Positions 41,582-51,045 of a DNA stretch of 64,000 nucleotides are shown here, piece by piece. The notes beneath the pieces are model-generated. The model had not been told where the DNA came from. It did not search any database and saw nothing but the letters and a program-made list of their open reading frames with translations. Position 1 is the stretch's first letter. Each line of letters starts with the position of its first letter. The stretch is from Paenibacillus chondroitinus NBRC 15376. Its GTDB lineage: Bacteria > Bacillota > Bacilli > Paenibacillales > NBRC-103111. The position numbers and the translations under genes were made by a program. The stretch covers positions 1-64,000 of the forward strand of contig NZ_BILW01000006.1 in the NCBI RefSeq assembly GCF_004000765.1. Reading direction: 5' to 3'.

Positions 41582-43834
41582 ATGAAAATGAGCTGGTATC
41601 ATCGCATGCTGCTGTCTTACGCCCCTCTATTTTTCGTTGTCATTTCCGTCTTAATTTTTTCTTTTTTCTCGATATTAAACAACTCCGCACAAAAACAAAT
41701 CGCGATGACAGATGACTCTATTGCCAGAAAGGTCATGCAGGCCGTCGACGCGAATCTGAAGGCTTCCGAACAAATGACGATCAAAGAAATTTTTACCGAT
41801 GAGAAGTTAAAAGATTTCTATACGTATACGACCGGTGATAAAACGCTTTTCGATTACTTTGTCATTTCCCATAAGCTGGATGATTTCTCTTCCCTGCTGC
41901 CTTTTTCCAGCTCCATTTATATGTACAACGAACAATCTGGGAAAATTTTATCCAGAAACGGGTTATCCGACTTGGATCAGTTTGGGGACCGCGACTTCCT
42001 TCTTGCTGCTTATCATTCGAAGATTGCGCCGGTTGGGTGGACGAGTCCGAGAAGCTATCGCGAATTCATTCATGATTCAAGTGAGGAACAAGTGGTGTCG
42101 TTAGTCAAATTTTTCCCATTAGATGATATCAAACAGGGAGCTGTCGTGGTCAACATCCGCGTTCGGGCATTAGTTGGGTTTATTAAAGATTTGACGCGAT
42201 ACGATGCCGGTTTCATTCGGTTGCTTACGGCTAACCTGGAGCCCTTTGATCGAAACATGGCGCTGCAGAGCCAAAGCACTTCCGTACAAGAACTAAAGAG
42301 GGAACGGATTCTTTCTGACTATACAGGGTGGCTGTATATGCCAGGCGGACAAAGAGATCAGAAATTATCGTTGATGTCCCAATTTAATGATCTATGGATC
42401 ATAGTTGGCATAGCGACGATCATCATTGGCGTGTTTTGGTTTACGTTTATTACCCACCGGCATTACAAGCCCATTCAGTCTATTGCGGTAAGGATTAATG
42501 ATTACACGAAACGGAAAAGCAGTGAGCTGGCAGGGGTTAACGAGCTGAAATTTATCGAATTGGCCATCGATAACTTGTTGGAAAGGACTAGTCAGTACGA
42601 AAAACTGCACAAAGATGATCTACTGATTCGTAGAAGGCAGGTGCTGGTCGATTGGCTGGAAGGACATAGGCGGATGAACGAAACGGAGTGGAAGCAAGAG
42701 ACCACGAGATTGCAACTCCCCTCCCAGTTCGACAGGTTGGCGGTAGCGGTGATGGAAATCGACCGATATGCTCATTTTATCAGTGACTATAGCTCGAGTG
42801 ACCAGTATTTGCTTAAATTTGTCGTTAGCAATGTCCTTCAGGAGGTTGCCCAGAACGAAGGGATCTTTGTTTGGAATGAATGGGTGGAGCCACAGCAAAT
42901 GGCTGTCATGTTTTACTTGAATGATAGTCAGGAACATGATGGCGATAAGGTCTATGATTTCATGAAAAAACTGCAGGATTGGATTCTGGCCAATCTTGAA
43001 TTTACGGTGTCCGTTGGCATCGGAGCGGAGACCCAGACACTTGGAGGCATACCCCAAAGTTATGCGGAAGCCAGAAAACATTTGTCTTACAAGCCGGTGT
43101 TTGGCTTAGGTTCAATGATTGGAAGCAGAGATGTACATGCCAAAACGGAAGGCCGGATTTTCCCTCATCTGCAATCGGTTCGCACCATCGTCAAATCGTT
43201 CCGGACGGACGACGGGCAATGGCAGACGCATATGATTTCACTTTTTCATGCGCTAAAGAAGGGCCGGTTCTCCCAAGGGGATATCAATCATATTTCCAAT
43301 TATTTGATTTATCATTTGAATAAAGAGCTGATGGAAATGACGGGAGAGGCGCAGGAACTATGGACCACGGAGTATAAGCCGGTGCTTGAAGCCTTAGTGG
43401 AGCACTCTGAAAAGCTGGAAGAATGGCATGAGCGGTTGGTTATGCTGCTTTCCGAGCTTGAGCCCCGAGTGCGAGCCGCCCGCTACGCAAGGAACAATCA
43501 TGAACTCATCTGCCAGGTCAAAGTGTATATCGAAACGAATTATTACGACTGCGATCTATCCTTAAACAGGATAAGTGACCATTTTGAAATGAATCCCCGT
43601 TATTTAAGCAAGCTGTTTAAAGAGGAGTTCGGGGAGAAATTTATTGATTATTTGGTGCGTATTCGTTTGGAGGAAGCTCAACGATTACTCCTTATGACCG
43701 ATTTACCGGTGCAAACGATCGCAGAACGGGTTGGCTATGTTCACGTCATTTCCTTTCACCGGGCTTTCAAAAATGCGCTCGGCATTCCACCAGGGGACTT
43801 TCGTAAAAAGACAGAGGTGAATAGCAAGGGATAA
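41582..43834 (+). CDS. YesS-like membrane sensor with AraC DNA-binding domain
   Basis: About 750 residues. A first transmembrane helix (about 10-31) and a second near residue 275 (WIIVGIATIIIGVFWFTF) enclose an extracellular sensor. A cytoplasmic region follows, with a GGDEF-like or CdaR-like middle part (VSVGIGAETQTLGGIPQSYAEAR). It ends in an AraC HTH (about 650-745) with FEMNPRYLSKLFKEEFGEKF and VGYVHVISFHRAFKNALG. Such one-component sensors bind DNA while anchored in the membrane. AGGAGG lies 10 nt before the ATG (7 nt before an in-frame TTG at 41579). It probably controls the importer genes that follow. Confidence 0.9.
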   Translation: MKMSWYHRMLLSYAPLFFVVISVLIFSFFSILNNSAQKQIAMTDDSIARKVMQAVDANLKASEQMTIKEIFTDEKLKDFYTYTTGDKTLFDYFVISHKLDDFSSLLPFSSSIYMYNEQSGKILSRNGLSDLDQFGDRDFLLAAYHSKIAPVGWTSPRSYREFIHDSSEEQVVSLVKFFPLDDIKQGAVVVNIRVRALVGFIKDLTRYDAGFIRLLTANLEPFDRNMALQSQSTSVQELKRERILSDYTGWLYMPGGQRDQKLSLMSQFNDLWIIVGIATIIIGVFWFTFITHRHYKPIQSIAVRINDYTKRKSSELAGVNELKFIELAIDNLLERTSQYEKLHKDDLLIRRRQVLVDWLEGHRRMNETEWKQETTRLQLPSQFDRLAVAVMEIDRYAHFISDYSSSDQYLLKFVVSNVLQEVAQNEGIFVWNEWVEPQQMAVMFYLNDSQEHDGDKVYDFMKKLQDWILANLEFTVSVGIGAETQTLGGIPQSYAEARKHLSYKPVFGLGSMIGSRDVHAKTEGRIFPHLQSVRTIVKSFRTDDGQWQTHMISLFHALKKGRFSQGDINHISNYLIYHLNKELMEMTGEAQELWTTEYKPVLEALVEHSEKLEEWHERLVMLLSELEPRVRAARYARNNHELICQVKVYIETNYYDCDLSLNRISDHFEMNPRYLSKLFKEEFGEKFIDYLVRIRLEEAQRLLLMTDLPVQTIAERVGYVHVISFHRAFKNALGIPPGDFRKKTEVNSKG

Positions 43835-43866
43835 GCGGAGAGATTGGACACGTTAAAACAGATAAT

Positions 43867-43880
43867 AGCAAGCGCTTTCA
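43867..43880 (+). promoter_or_regulatory. cre-like CcpA site
   Basis: AGCAAGCGCTTTCA has one mismatch to TGNAANCGNNNNCA and lies in the 198-bp gap before the next importer genes. Carbon catabolite repression of a glycan importer is expected. Confidence 0.55.
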
Positions 43881-44032
43881 AACTTTTATTCGGAAATGTT
43901 AAGGTGTGAGAAAAGGTTAGGACGTAGAAAAAATCACTTTTCTTACATTTCGATAAGCGGCGATTCATGTTAATTGAACGTTGTCCAAACTTGGATTATT
44001 GTGGGAAGACAATGACGCAAAGGAGGGATCAT

Positions 44033-45007
44033 ATGCCTGGTAACGAACCTGCAATGGATAAGACGCTGGTCGCTCAGTACACTATTCGCTCGTCCGTCTT
44101 GAAGAAAAGCAAAAGGTTTATCGCCAGTCAGGATTGGCAATTGTACGCGCTGCTATTTCTACCCATGCTGTATTTCCTGATCTTCAAGTACATCCCGATG
44201 TATGGGGTAACGATCGCTTTTAAAGAATTTAATATGTTCCAGGGAGTATGGAAGAGTCCTTGGGTAGGCCTGGATGCTTTTCGTGAAATATTTCTAATGA
44301 AGGATTTCTACAAGGTGCTGCGAAACACGGTGCTGCTTAATCTATTGGATCTGTTAGTATCCTTCCCGGCACCTATCGTTTTGGCTGTGTTATTGAACGA
44401 AATTCGCATCAAATGGTTTAAGAAGGGTGCACAAACGATCTTATATCTGCCACATTTTATCTCATGGGTCATTATCGGGGGGATGGTTTATCAGCTGCTT
44501 TCCACGAATACAGGGCTGGTAAATATATTATTGAAGTCCTCAGGCGTGAAAGCGATTCCATTTCTGACGGAGCCCGTCTATTGGGTGATCACTTATGTGG
44601 GATCAGGCGTGTGGCAAAATGCCGGTTGGGGGACCATTATTTATTTGGCGGCTCTAGCGGGCATTAATAAAGAGTTATATGAAGCCGCGGAGGTGGACGG
44701 AGCAGGGCGTTTGCGTAAGATATGGAACATCACGCTTCCCGGAATCAAACCAACGATTATGATTTTGCTGATTATCAATATTGGGCACATGGCGAGCATC
44801 GGTTTTGAACGTCCCTTTGTTCTGGGGAATCCGCTAGTTACTGACGTGTCGGATGTTATAAGTACCTTTGTGTATAAAGTCGGGGTACAATCCGCCCGTT
44901 TCACAATCGCTACGGCCATTGGATTATTTCAGGCAGTCGTCGGACTGATCTTCCTGTTGTCATCAAACTATATTTCCAAAAAAGTGACCGACCAAGGTAT
45001 TTGGTAA
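44033..45007 (+). CDS. LplB-like sugar ABC permease
   Basis: A 324-residue permease with FLPMLYFLIFKYIPMYGVTI early and the EAA loop ELYEAAEVDGAGRLRKIWNI near residues 214-233. The ATG at 44033 has AAGGAGGG 5 nt upstream; the frame opens at 43967. It pairs with the next gene, 12 bp downstream, and the lipoprotein at 45943, forming a complete importer except for the ATPase. Confidence 0.93.
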   Translation: MPGNEPAMDKTLVAQYTIRSSVLKKSKRFIASQDWQLYALLFLPMLYFLIFKYIPMYGVTIAFKEFNMFQGVWKSPWVGLDAFREIFLMKDFYKVLRNTVLLNLLDLLVSFPAPIVLAVLLNEIRIKWFKKGAQTILYLPHFISWVIIGGMVYQLLSTNTGLVNILLKSSGVKAIPFLTEPVYWVITYVGSGVWQNAGWGTIIYLAALAGINKELYEAAEVDGAGRLRKIWNITLPGIKPTIMILLIINIGHMASIGFERPFVLGNPLVTDVSDVISTFVYKVGVQSARFTIATAIGLFQAVVGLIFLLSSNYISKKVTDQGIW

Positions 45008-45019
45008 GGAGGGCGTCAA

Positions 45020-45892
45020 ATGAGAGTTAGTGCAAGCGACAAGATTATCGATAGCTTCATCATCCTGCTTGTAACCGTGGCGTCCTTTATTTGCCTTGTT
45101 CCTATCCTTCACTTGATTGCCGTCTCGTTAAGTTCCAACGCAGCGATTTTATCGAACAAGGTGACGGTATTCCCGGTAGAGTGGAACACACTGGCTTATG
45201 AAACAGTTTTCAAGGATGCCAAGATGATCAGCTCGTTATTTTTTACAATTATACTTGTGGTTGTTTTTACAGTAGTGTGCATGATCATGACGATTTGCGC
45301 AGCTTACCCGCTGACGAAGAAAAAGCTGAAGGGCCGGGATTTCTTTTTGATTATCATCGTATTTACGATGTTTTTCAGCGGGGGATTAATTCCGGAATAT
45401 TTGCTTGTAAAATCATTAAAATTGACGAACACCATCTGGTCGTTAGTGCTGCCCGGCATGATTAACGCTTTTTATCTGATCATCCTGAAGTCCTTCTTCA
45501 GCTCCATTCCCGAAGAACTGGAAGAGTCTGCACGGATTGACGGAAGCTCGCATTTCGGAACGTTATTTCGCATTGTGTTGCCGCTTTCATTGCCTGTGCT
45601 GGCGACATTAAGCTTGTTTTATGCGGTAGGGCGTTGGAACGGGTTCATGGATGCGCTCTTTTATATTACCAATCAAGATTTATACCCGATTCAGCTGAAG
45701 CTGTACCAATTGGTCATCAGCAATCAAATGAGCGACGCGACGGCAACGGAAGGGATGAATGCTTTGGCTCCGATTCCCGAGAGTTTGAAAGCGGCAAGTA
45801 TTATGTTTGCCACGATTCCGATTTTGCTCGTATATCCTTGGCTTCAACGGTACTTTATTTCCGGGATTATGATTGGCGCAGTGAAGGGTTGA
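45020..45892 (+). CDS. YtcP-like sugar ABC permease
   Basis: A 290-residue permease with six predicted helices and EAA loop ELEESARIDGSSHFGTLFRI near residues 167-186. It ends in the conserved WLQRYFISGIMIGAVKG. GGAGGG precedes the ATG by 9 nt. Second channel subunit of the importer of this operon. Confidence 0.94.
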   Translation: MRVSASDKIIDSFIILLVTVASFICLVPILHLIAVSLSSNAAILSNKVTVFPVEWNTLAYETVFKDAKMISSLFFTIILVVVFTVVCMIMTICAAYPLTKKKLKGRDFFLIIIVFTMFFSGGLIPEYLLVKSLKLTNTIWSLVLPGMINAFYLIILKSFFSSIPEELEESARIDGSSHFGTLFRIVLPLSLPVLATLSLFYAVGRWNGFMDALFYITNQDLYPIQLKLYQLVISNQMSDATATEGMNALAPIPESLKAASIMFATIPILLVYPWLQRYFISGIMIGAVKG

Positions 45893-45942
45893 AAGATTCT
45901 AACGATGAGTCCCATTCCACATGAAAAAGGGAGATGAATGAT

Positions 45943-47499
45943 TTGCTCAATCGAAAATCGCTTATCCGGACATTGAACAGTTCACTCGCGGCCATTTTAT
46001 TGGCAGGTATGGTGACCGCTTGCTCCAGCTCAGATGGTGCAAAGGAAAGCGGGGCTAAGGGAGATCCCGTAACGCTGAAAATAGAGCTTTTCGACCGTGG
46101 CAATACGCCGCCTGGCGCGCCGCCGCTTACGGAAAGTTACTTTGTCAAATACATGCAGGAAAAGTTTGGTGATCCTAATAATATCAAGCTGCAGTTTGTC
46201 ACCGTTCCGCGAACAGAGGAAGTGCCGAAACTGAACGTGCTGATGTCGGCTAATGAGGCGCCGGATATTATTTTTACCTATAGTGATCCCGCAGTTCAGA
46301 ATTGGGTGAAGCAAGGAGGCTTGACCGAACTTAGTGATTTGCTAAACCAGCACGGTGCGAATTTGAAAAAGTATCTCGGAGATAAGCTTCTCAGCTATGG
46401 AAATTTTGATGGCAAGCAGTACACCATCCCGGCCAAAAGAATTATTATCGCGAGCTCAACGCCAATCATCCGCCAGGACTGGCTTGACAAGCTGGGGATG
46501 AAGCCGCCTGCAACAACCGATGAATTCTACGCTGTGTTGAAAGCATTTAAGGAGAAAGATCCGGGCAATACGGGAGGCAAGGTTATTCCTTACGGCATTC
46601 GCTATAACAATAACCTTGATCCTCTGGTTCGCACGTTTTGGAAGAAAATGACGGAAGAAGAATATTACTCGCTTCCGGATTTGATGAAACCGGGCAATAA
46701 AGAAGGGTATAAATTTTTGAACAAGCTGTATAACGAAGGTTTGATTAGCCCTGATTTTGCACTGGATAAAGATGGTAAAAAATTTCAGGCTGATCTGGTG
46801 AACGGATTGATCGGATTTGCGATCACCAATACGAACGAACCTGTCTATCAGTCTTATTACTCCACCCTGCAGAAGAATGTCCCGAGTGCTACGCTGCTGC
46901 CTGTAGATCCGTTCACGAACTATGAAGGCAAACATGTGAAGCAGATTTACCACCCGCTGTCTGCTCATCTCATGATACCGAAAGCTAGCAAAAGATCCGT
47001 TGAAGCCATTAAGTTTCTGAACTGGATGTCGGATTATAAGGTGATTTTCGACTTGCAGAACGGAACGGAAGGAGTTACTTACAAGAAGGGCGATGACGGC
47101 ATTCCGGTTATTTTGGACTCGGATGATGCGAAAAAGGTAATGTACAATTATTTGGATTACAGCATGCTCATCAACGGTAAAGATATGGGTGATCAGGAAA
47201 AAACGTTAAAAGCAAACGCGGCTGATCCCAAATATAAGGATTTCACTATGAATAGTATCAAGGTTGGCGATCAGGACGGGCAGCTGCCGGCGCGTTTTGA
47301 CAGACCGATCGAAGCCCAAATTAAATACAATCAAACCTTGGGTGATAAAGCCATTGAGATTTTTGTGAAGACGGTAACGGCAAAACCGGCGGATTTCGAT
47401 AAACTGTACGACGATATGGTTGCGGATTATATGAAAACCGGCGGTAAAGAGGTCATGGACGAACAGAAGAAAGTGTATCAGGAAATGAAAAAGAAGTAA
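45943..47499 (+). CDS. LplA-like extracellular solute-binding lipoprotein
   Basis: About 518 residues with signal peptide NRKSLIRTLNSSLAAILLAG and lipobox MVTAC, then the family 1 binding fold (PIIRQDWLDKLGMKPPATTDEFY near residue 180). AGGGAG ends directly at an ATG (45934), too close to use; the TTG at 45943 is 9 nt away and is my choice, though the ATG cannot be excluded. It follows its two permeases and ends in a terminator. Confidence 0.9.
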   Translation: MLNRKSLIRTLNSSLAAILLAGMVTACSSSDGAKESGAKGDPVTLKIELFDRGNTPPGAPPLTESYFVKYMQEKFGDPNNIKLQFVTVPRTEEVPKLNVLMSANEAPDIIFTYSDPAVQNWVKQGGLTELSDLLNQHGANLKKYLGDKLLSYGNFDGKQYTIPAKRIIIASSTPIIRQDWLDKLGMKPPATTDEFYAVLKAFKEKDPGNTGGKVIPYGIRYNNNLDPLVRTFWKKMTEEEYYSLPDLMKPGNKEGYKFLNKLYNEGLISPDFALDKDGKKFQADLVNGLIGFAITNTNEPVYQSYYSTLQKNVPSATLLPVDPFTNYEGKHVKQIYHPLSAHLMIPKASKRSVEAIKFLNWMSDYKVIFDLQNGTEGVTYKKGDDGIPVILDSDDAKKVMYNYLDYSMLINGKDMGDQEKTLKANAADPKYKDFTMNSIKVGDQDGQLPARFDRPIEAQIKYNQTLGDKAIEIFVKTVTAKPADFDKLYDDMVADYMKTGGKEVMDEQKKVYQEMKKK

Positions 47500-47510
47500 C
47501 TCAATACCAC

Positions 47511-47541
47511 AAGGCTGCCAGGAACTTTTGGCAGCCTTATT
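47511..47541 (+). terminator. Terminator after binding-protein gene
   Basis: AAGGCTGCCA (47511-47520) and TGGCAGCCTT (47529-47538) form a perfect 10-bp stem; the T-tail is short. Confidence 0.75.
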
Positions 47542-47602
47542 GCGTATGTGGGCGGTAAGTTTGGCTTGAATTCATTGATTTCGCAAGGATGTGCAAACCG
47601 GG

Positions 47603-47641
47603 CAAGATAGTTGCAGATCGAATTAGGCACGTCAAAATAGT
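47603..47641 (+). promoter_or_regulatory. CAARATWGT boxes before GH106-like gene
   Basis: CAAGATAGT (47603-47611) and CAAAATAGT (47633-47641) are direct repeats 30 bp apart, about three helical turns. Related pairs precede the permease gene at 52834 and the lipoprotein gene at 57333, so this is probably a shared AraC-type activator site. Confidence 0.55.
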
Positions 47642-47732
47642 GCGATTGTTAGGGCAATGTTACTTCCTTTATAGTGATCAATAGATGGAAGCAATATTTT
47701 CATATACGTACATGCCGAGGAGATGAACTTAG

Positions 47733-50700
47733 ATGGCTCAGTTTAATAGGCAGTCTTTTGCACAGCCGGAAGCGGAATATCGCATTCATCCGTTTTGGTT
47801 TTGGAATGGGGAAATGGACGACGAGCAGATTCGTTATCAGATTAATGAAATGGCGGACAAGGGGTTGGGGGGATTTTTCGTCTGTGCGAGGCAGGGGTTG
47901 GAGATTCCTTACTTATCCGATGCCTGGTTTCAAAAAGTACGCGTAGCGGTCGAAGCGGCCGAACGCCGCAATTTGCAGGTGTGGCTCTACGACGAGTACC
48001 CGTATCCGAGTGGCATCGCAGGCGGCGAGGTGACGCTGGAGCATCCGGAGGCCAAGCACTATACACTCGAGCATCGGGCCGAGCGGGTGCAGGGCGGAGA
48101 GCATGTGTCTTTGGAACTCCCATGGGCACGTATTTTGTATGCAAAAGCGGTTCCTGTCAACTCGGACGGTGACAAGCTTTGGGACGAGGCGGTGGACGTC
48201 CGTTCATCCATTGGGAACTTCCAGGCGGAGCCGATTTTTCAGAAAGCGGGCTTGACGAGTTACAACCAGAAGCGGTTTTTTACGTACCGCACGATTCAGA
48301 AGATGGAGTGGACGGCGCCTCCCGGTGATTGGGAAGTATTGATCATGCAGGAGAAGGAAATCGAAGATTTCAAATATTACGGGACGTTCGTAGATCCTTG
48401 CCATCATGAGGCAATGGCGACGTTTATTCGATTAACGCACGACAAGTATGCGCAGCACTTGGGCGAATACTTCGGCGGTACGATCAAGGGCATGTTTACC
48501 GACGAGATCGGGCTCTTGGGCAAGCTGCCGTGGTCGCCGCAGCTGCCGGCTTTTTTCATCGAGCAAAACGGCTATGATCTGCGGGAACATCTGCACGCCC
48601 TTCTGTATGAAGAAGGGGAGCAGTCGGCTCGTATTCGTTATGATTACTATCAGGCGATTCACGAGCTTCTGCTCAGCTCCTATCATAAGCAGGTGCATGA
48701 TTGGTGTGAACGGTTTGGGCTTCAATACGTGACTGAAGTGCCGTCCGTACGGCATACGACACAGCGCTACAGCCATGTGCCCGGCGGCGATACCGCTCAT
48801 GAAAAGCTCGGGCGTTCGCTGGATTGGATTTTGAATAATCAGGCGGAAAGCTTTCGTTCCAGCGCCAAAATGGTCAGTTCCATTGCCCGCCAGTTCGGCC
48901 GCGAGCGCAACTTGATTGAGTGCTTCCACAGTGTGGGATGGTCAATGACGCTGCAGGACGCGAAGTGGATGATTGATCGTATGGCTGCGCAGGGCACGAA
49001 CTTTTTTAACTTCCATGCTTTTTTCTATACGCTTGATGCGCTGATGAAGCATGACGCGCCGCCTTCTCAGTTCCTGCAAAATCCGTATTGGCAGCATTTT
49101 AGACAACTCGGCGATTACGTCGGCCGGATCAGTTATGTCATGAGCTGCGGCGAAGCGGATATTCGTACAGCGGTGCTTCAACCGACAACATCGCTGTGGG
49201 CCTATATGGGCAATCCCTTCCACCATTTTGATTATGGAGGTAAAAACACGGATGAGAAGCGTAAGCTTGACGACTTGAAGGCATGGTGGACGCGCATTTG
49301 CAACGAGCTGACCTACAGCGGCAGAGATTACGATCATTTGGATACAGGGCTGCTCGCGGAAGCGGTGGTCGAGGACGGCAGGATTAAGCTGGGCAATGCC
49401 AGCTATACCAATGTGATCGTGCCGCCAATGACGAATCTGGAGAGTGGCGCGTGGGCGAAGCTGGAACTGTTCCTTGCACAAGGTGGAACGGTCATCAGCA
49501 TGGGACAATTGCCGTATCAAGCGATTGAAAAGAATGGCTTGGACGCGGCTTCCTCAGCGAGCGTGTTCGGTTTGCAGCAGCCTAGCGGAGAACACTTCTG
49601 GGACGAAGGCGCGGCATCGGCGCCGAAGTGGTCCAAAGGCGCTGCGAGCGCGTATCATTTGCCATTCGCAGCATTCGCTGACGAAGCTGCAGTGCTGGGC
49701 AGTCTGTCTATGCTGCTTGAGGAGCTTCATCCGCAGGCGGTGAAGCTTGAACCGGCATACGGCGGACGCAGTATTCTCCTGCAAACTCGCCAAATCGATG
49801 CGGACAGTTTCTTTGTTTTCATAAGCAATCAAGAAGAGGCGGAGCGTGATTTGTCTTTGCAAATTTCAACCGCTCTCTGGGAGGGAAATGTGGATCATGC
49901 GGCTCTGTTTACAGAGCTATCTTTGGATCGCGGCGATGAGGCGCCTGCCCAGGCTGAACGTACGGCTAGCGGCTGGACGCTGCCGTTTTTCCTGGGTGCC
50001 TACGAGTCCAGACTTTTCCGTATCACGCGGAGTAGAGCTGTCCAAACCTTGCCAGACCAACCTTGGCAGCTCACGGTCGATGCGTCGGAGTCTATGTTAT
50101 GGACCATGCAAACCGAGGAGGATAACGCGGTTCGGCTCGATGCGTTTCACCTCTCGATTCCTGGTGTGAACAGCTTGGCATCGGGAGCGGAGGAGGACGC
50201 GCCAGTGGTTCAGGTCAAAACGTTCATTGACCAATGTGCGGACTTGACGGCTTCGACGAAGCTGCCGGTACAGATGAGCCAATTGTTCGGAACGCCGATG
50301 CGCATCAGTATGGCTTATCCGCTTCAAGCCCGGTATTCTACAACCATTGTCGTGGACAACCAACTGGATCAGGTGTTTCTCGTGATGGATCAAGGAGCGC
50401 TTTCCGGAGAAGGCTCGATTTCAATTAACGGCCATCGTCTTCAGAAAGTGGATTTCGCGAGACACGTTTTGTATGACTACATGAACGTAGGATGTGATAT
50501 TACATCGTATCTGCAGCCTGGCGTCAATGAAATTTCGGTTGAGGTGACGATTGAGCAGGATTGGCATGGTTTGATCGACGCGCTGTATCTAACGGGCAGC
50601 TTCCAAGCCGGCTTTGACGCCGAACAGCGTCCTGTCTTGAAACGTCCGGTCGTCCAGCAGCATCCGCTTGCGGCAAGTCCATATGCGGGTTATCCGCATT

Positions 50701-51038
50701 TTGCCGGAACGATGACCTTCCGCCGCGAGCTTCAGCTTGGCCAATTGCCCGAAGGGGATAGCTTCGAGCTTTCATTTGAAGGACTGGATCGTGAGTTCCA
50801 CGATGTGGCGGAAGTGCTGGTGAATAAGGTGTCACTTGGAGCCCGTGCTTGGATGCCGTACCGCTTCAGCGGCAACACTTCGATACTGACGGAAGGTACG
50901 AACCGTATTGAAGTTCGCGTGACCAACACGTTAATCGGCTTACTGGAAGGGAAATATTTTGATTACGCGAAGCACGAATTGAAGCCGGCTTACACAGCCA
51001 AGCGGGTGCAGTCCTACCAGAACCCGGAAGGAGAGTAA
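47733..51038 (+). CDS. GH106-like glycoside hydrolase (alpha-L-rhamnosidase type)
   Basis: A very large protein of 1101 residues. The N-terminal catalytic part begins with YRIHPFWFWNGEMDDEQIRYQI and contains LWLYDEYPYPSG-like, GMFTDEIGLLGKLPW and AQGTNFFNFHAFFYT segments, typical of the GH106 rhamnosidase family (putative catalytic acids in YDEYP and FTDEIG). The C-terminal half has beta-sandwich regions with carbohydrate-binding character (about 860-1090). There is no signal peptide, so it acts on imported oligosaccharides. GAGGAG precedes the ATG. It is 7 bp upstream of a sulfatase gene: the pair suggests rhamnose-containing sulfated oligosaccharides. Confidence 0.85.
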   Translation: MAQFNRQSFAQPEAEYRIHPFWFWNGEMDDEQIRYQINEMADKGLGGFFVCARQGLEIPYLSDAWFQKVRVAVEAAERRNLQVWLYDEYPYPSGIAGGEVTLEHPEAKHYTLEHRAERVQGGEHVSLELPWARILYAKAVPVNSDGDKLWDEAVDVRSSIGNFQAEPIFQKAGLTSYNQKRFFTYRTIQKMEWTAPPGDWEVLIMQEKEIEDFKYYGTFVDPCHHEAMATFIRLTHDKYAQHLGEYFGGTIKGMFTDEIGLLGKLPWSPQLPAFFIEQNGYDLREHLHALLYEEGEQSARIRYDYYQAIHELLLSSYHKQVHDWCERFGLQYVTEVPSVRHTTQRYSHVPGGDTAHEKLGRSLDWILNNQAESFRSSAKMVSSIARQFGRERNLIECFHSVGWSMTLQDAKWMIDRMAAQGTNFFNFHAFFYTLDALMKHDAPPSQFLQNPYWQHFRQLGDYVGRISYVMSCGEADIRTAVLQPTTSLWAYMGNPFHHFDYGGKNTDEKRKLDDLKAWWTRICNELTYSGRDYDHLDTGLLAEAVVEDGRIKLGNASYTNVIVPPMTNLESGAWAKLELFLAQGGTVISMGQLPYQAIEKNGLDAASSASVFGLQQPSGEHFWDEGAASAPKWSKGAASAYHLPFAAFADEAAVLGSLSMLLEELHPQAVKLEPAYGGRSILLQTRQIDADSFFVFISNQEEAERDLSLQISTALWEGNVDHAALFTELSLDRGDEAPAQAERTASGWTLPFFLGAYESRLFRITRSRAVQTLPDQPWQLTVDASESMLWTMQTEEDNAVRLDAFHLSIPGVNSLASGAEEDAPVVQVKTFIDQCADLTASTKLPVQMSQLFGTPMRISMAYPLQARYSTTIVVDNQLDQVFLVMDQGALSGEGSISINGHRLQKVDFARHVLYDYMNVGCDITSYLQPGVNEISVEVTIEQDWHGLIDALYLTGSFQAGFDAEQRPVLKRPVVQQHPLAASPYAGYPHFAGTMTFRRELQLGQLPEGDSFELSFEGLDREFHDVAEVLVNKVSLGARAWMPYRFSGNTSILTEGTNRIEVRVTNTLIGLLEGKYFDYAKHELKPAYTAKRVQSYQNPEGE

Positions 51039-51045
51039 GACGTTC

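Noticed and set aside
42900..43080. Diguanylate cyclase activity in the YesS-like sensor
   Set aside because: The region resembles the degenerate GGDEF/CdaR-like middle part of such regulators, but no GGDEF catalytic sequence is present.
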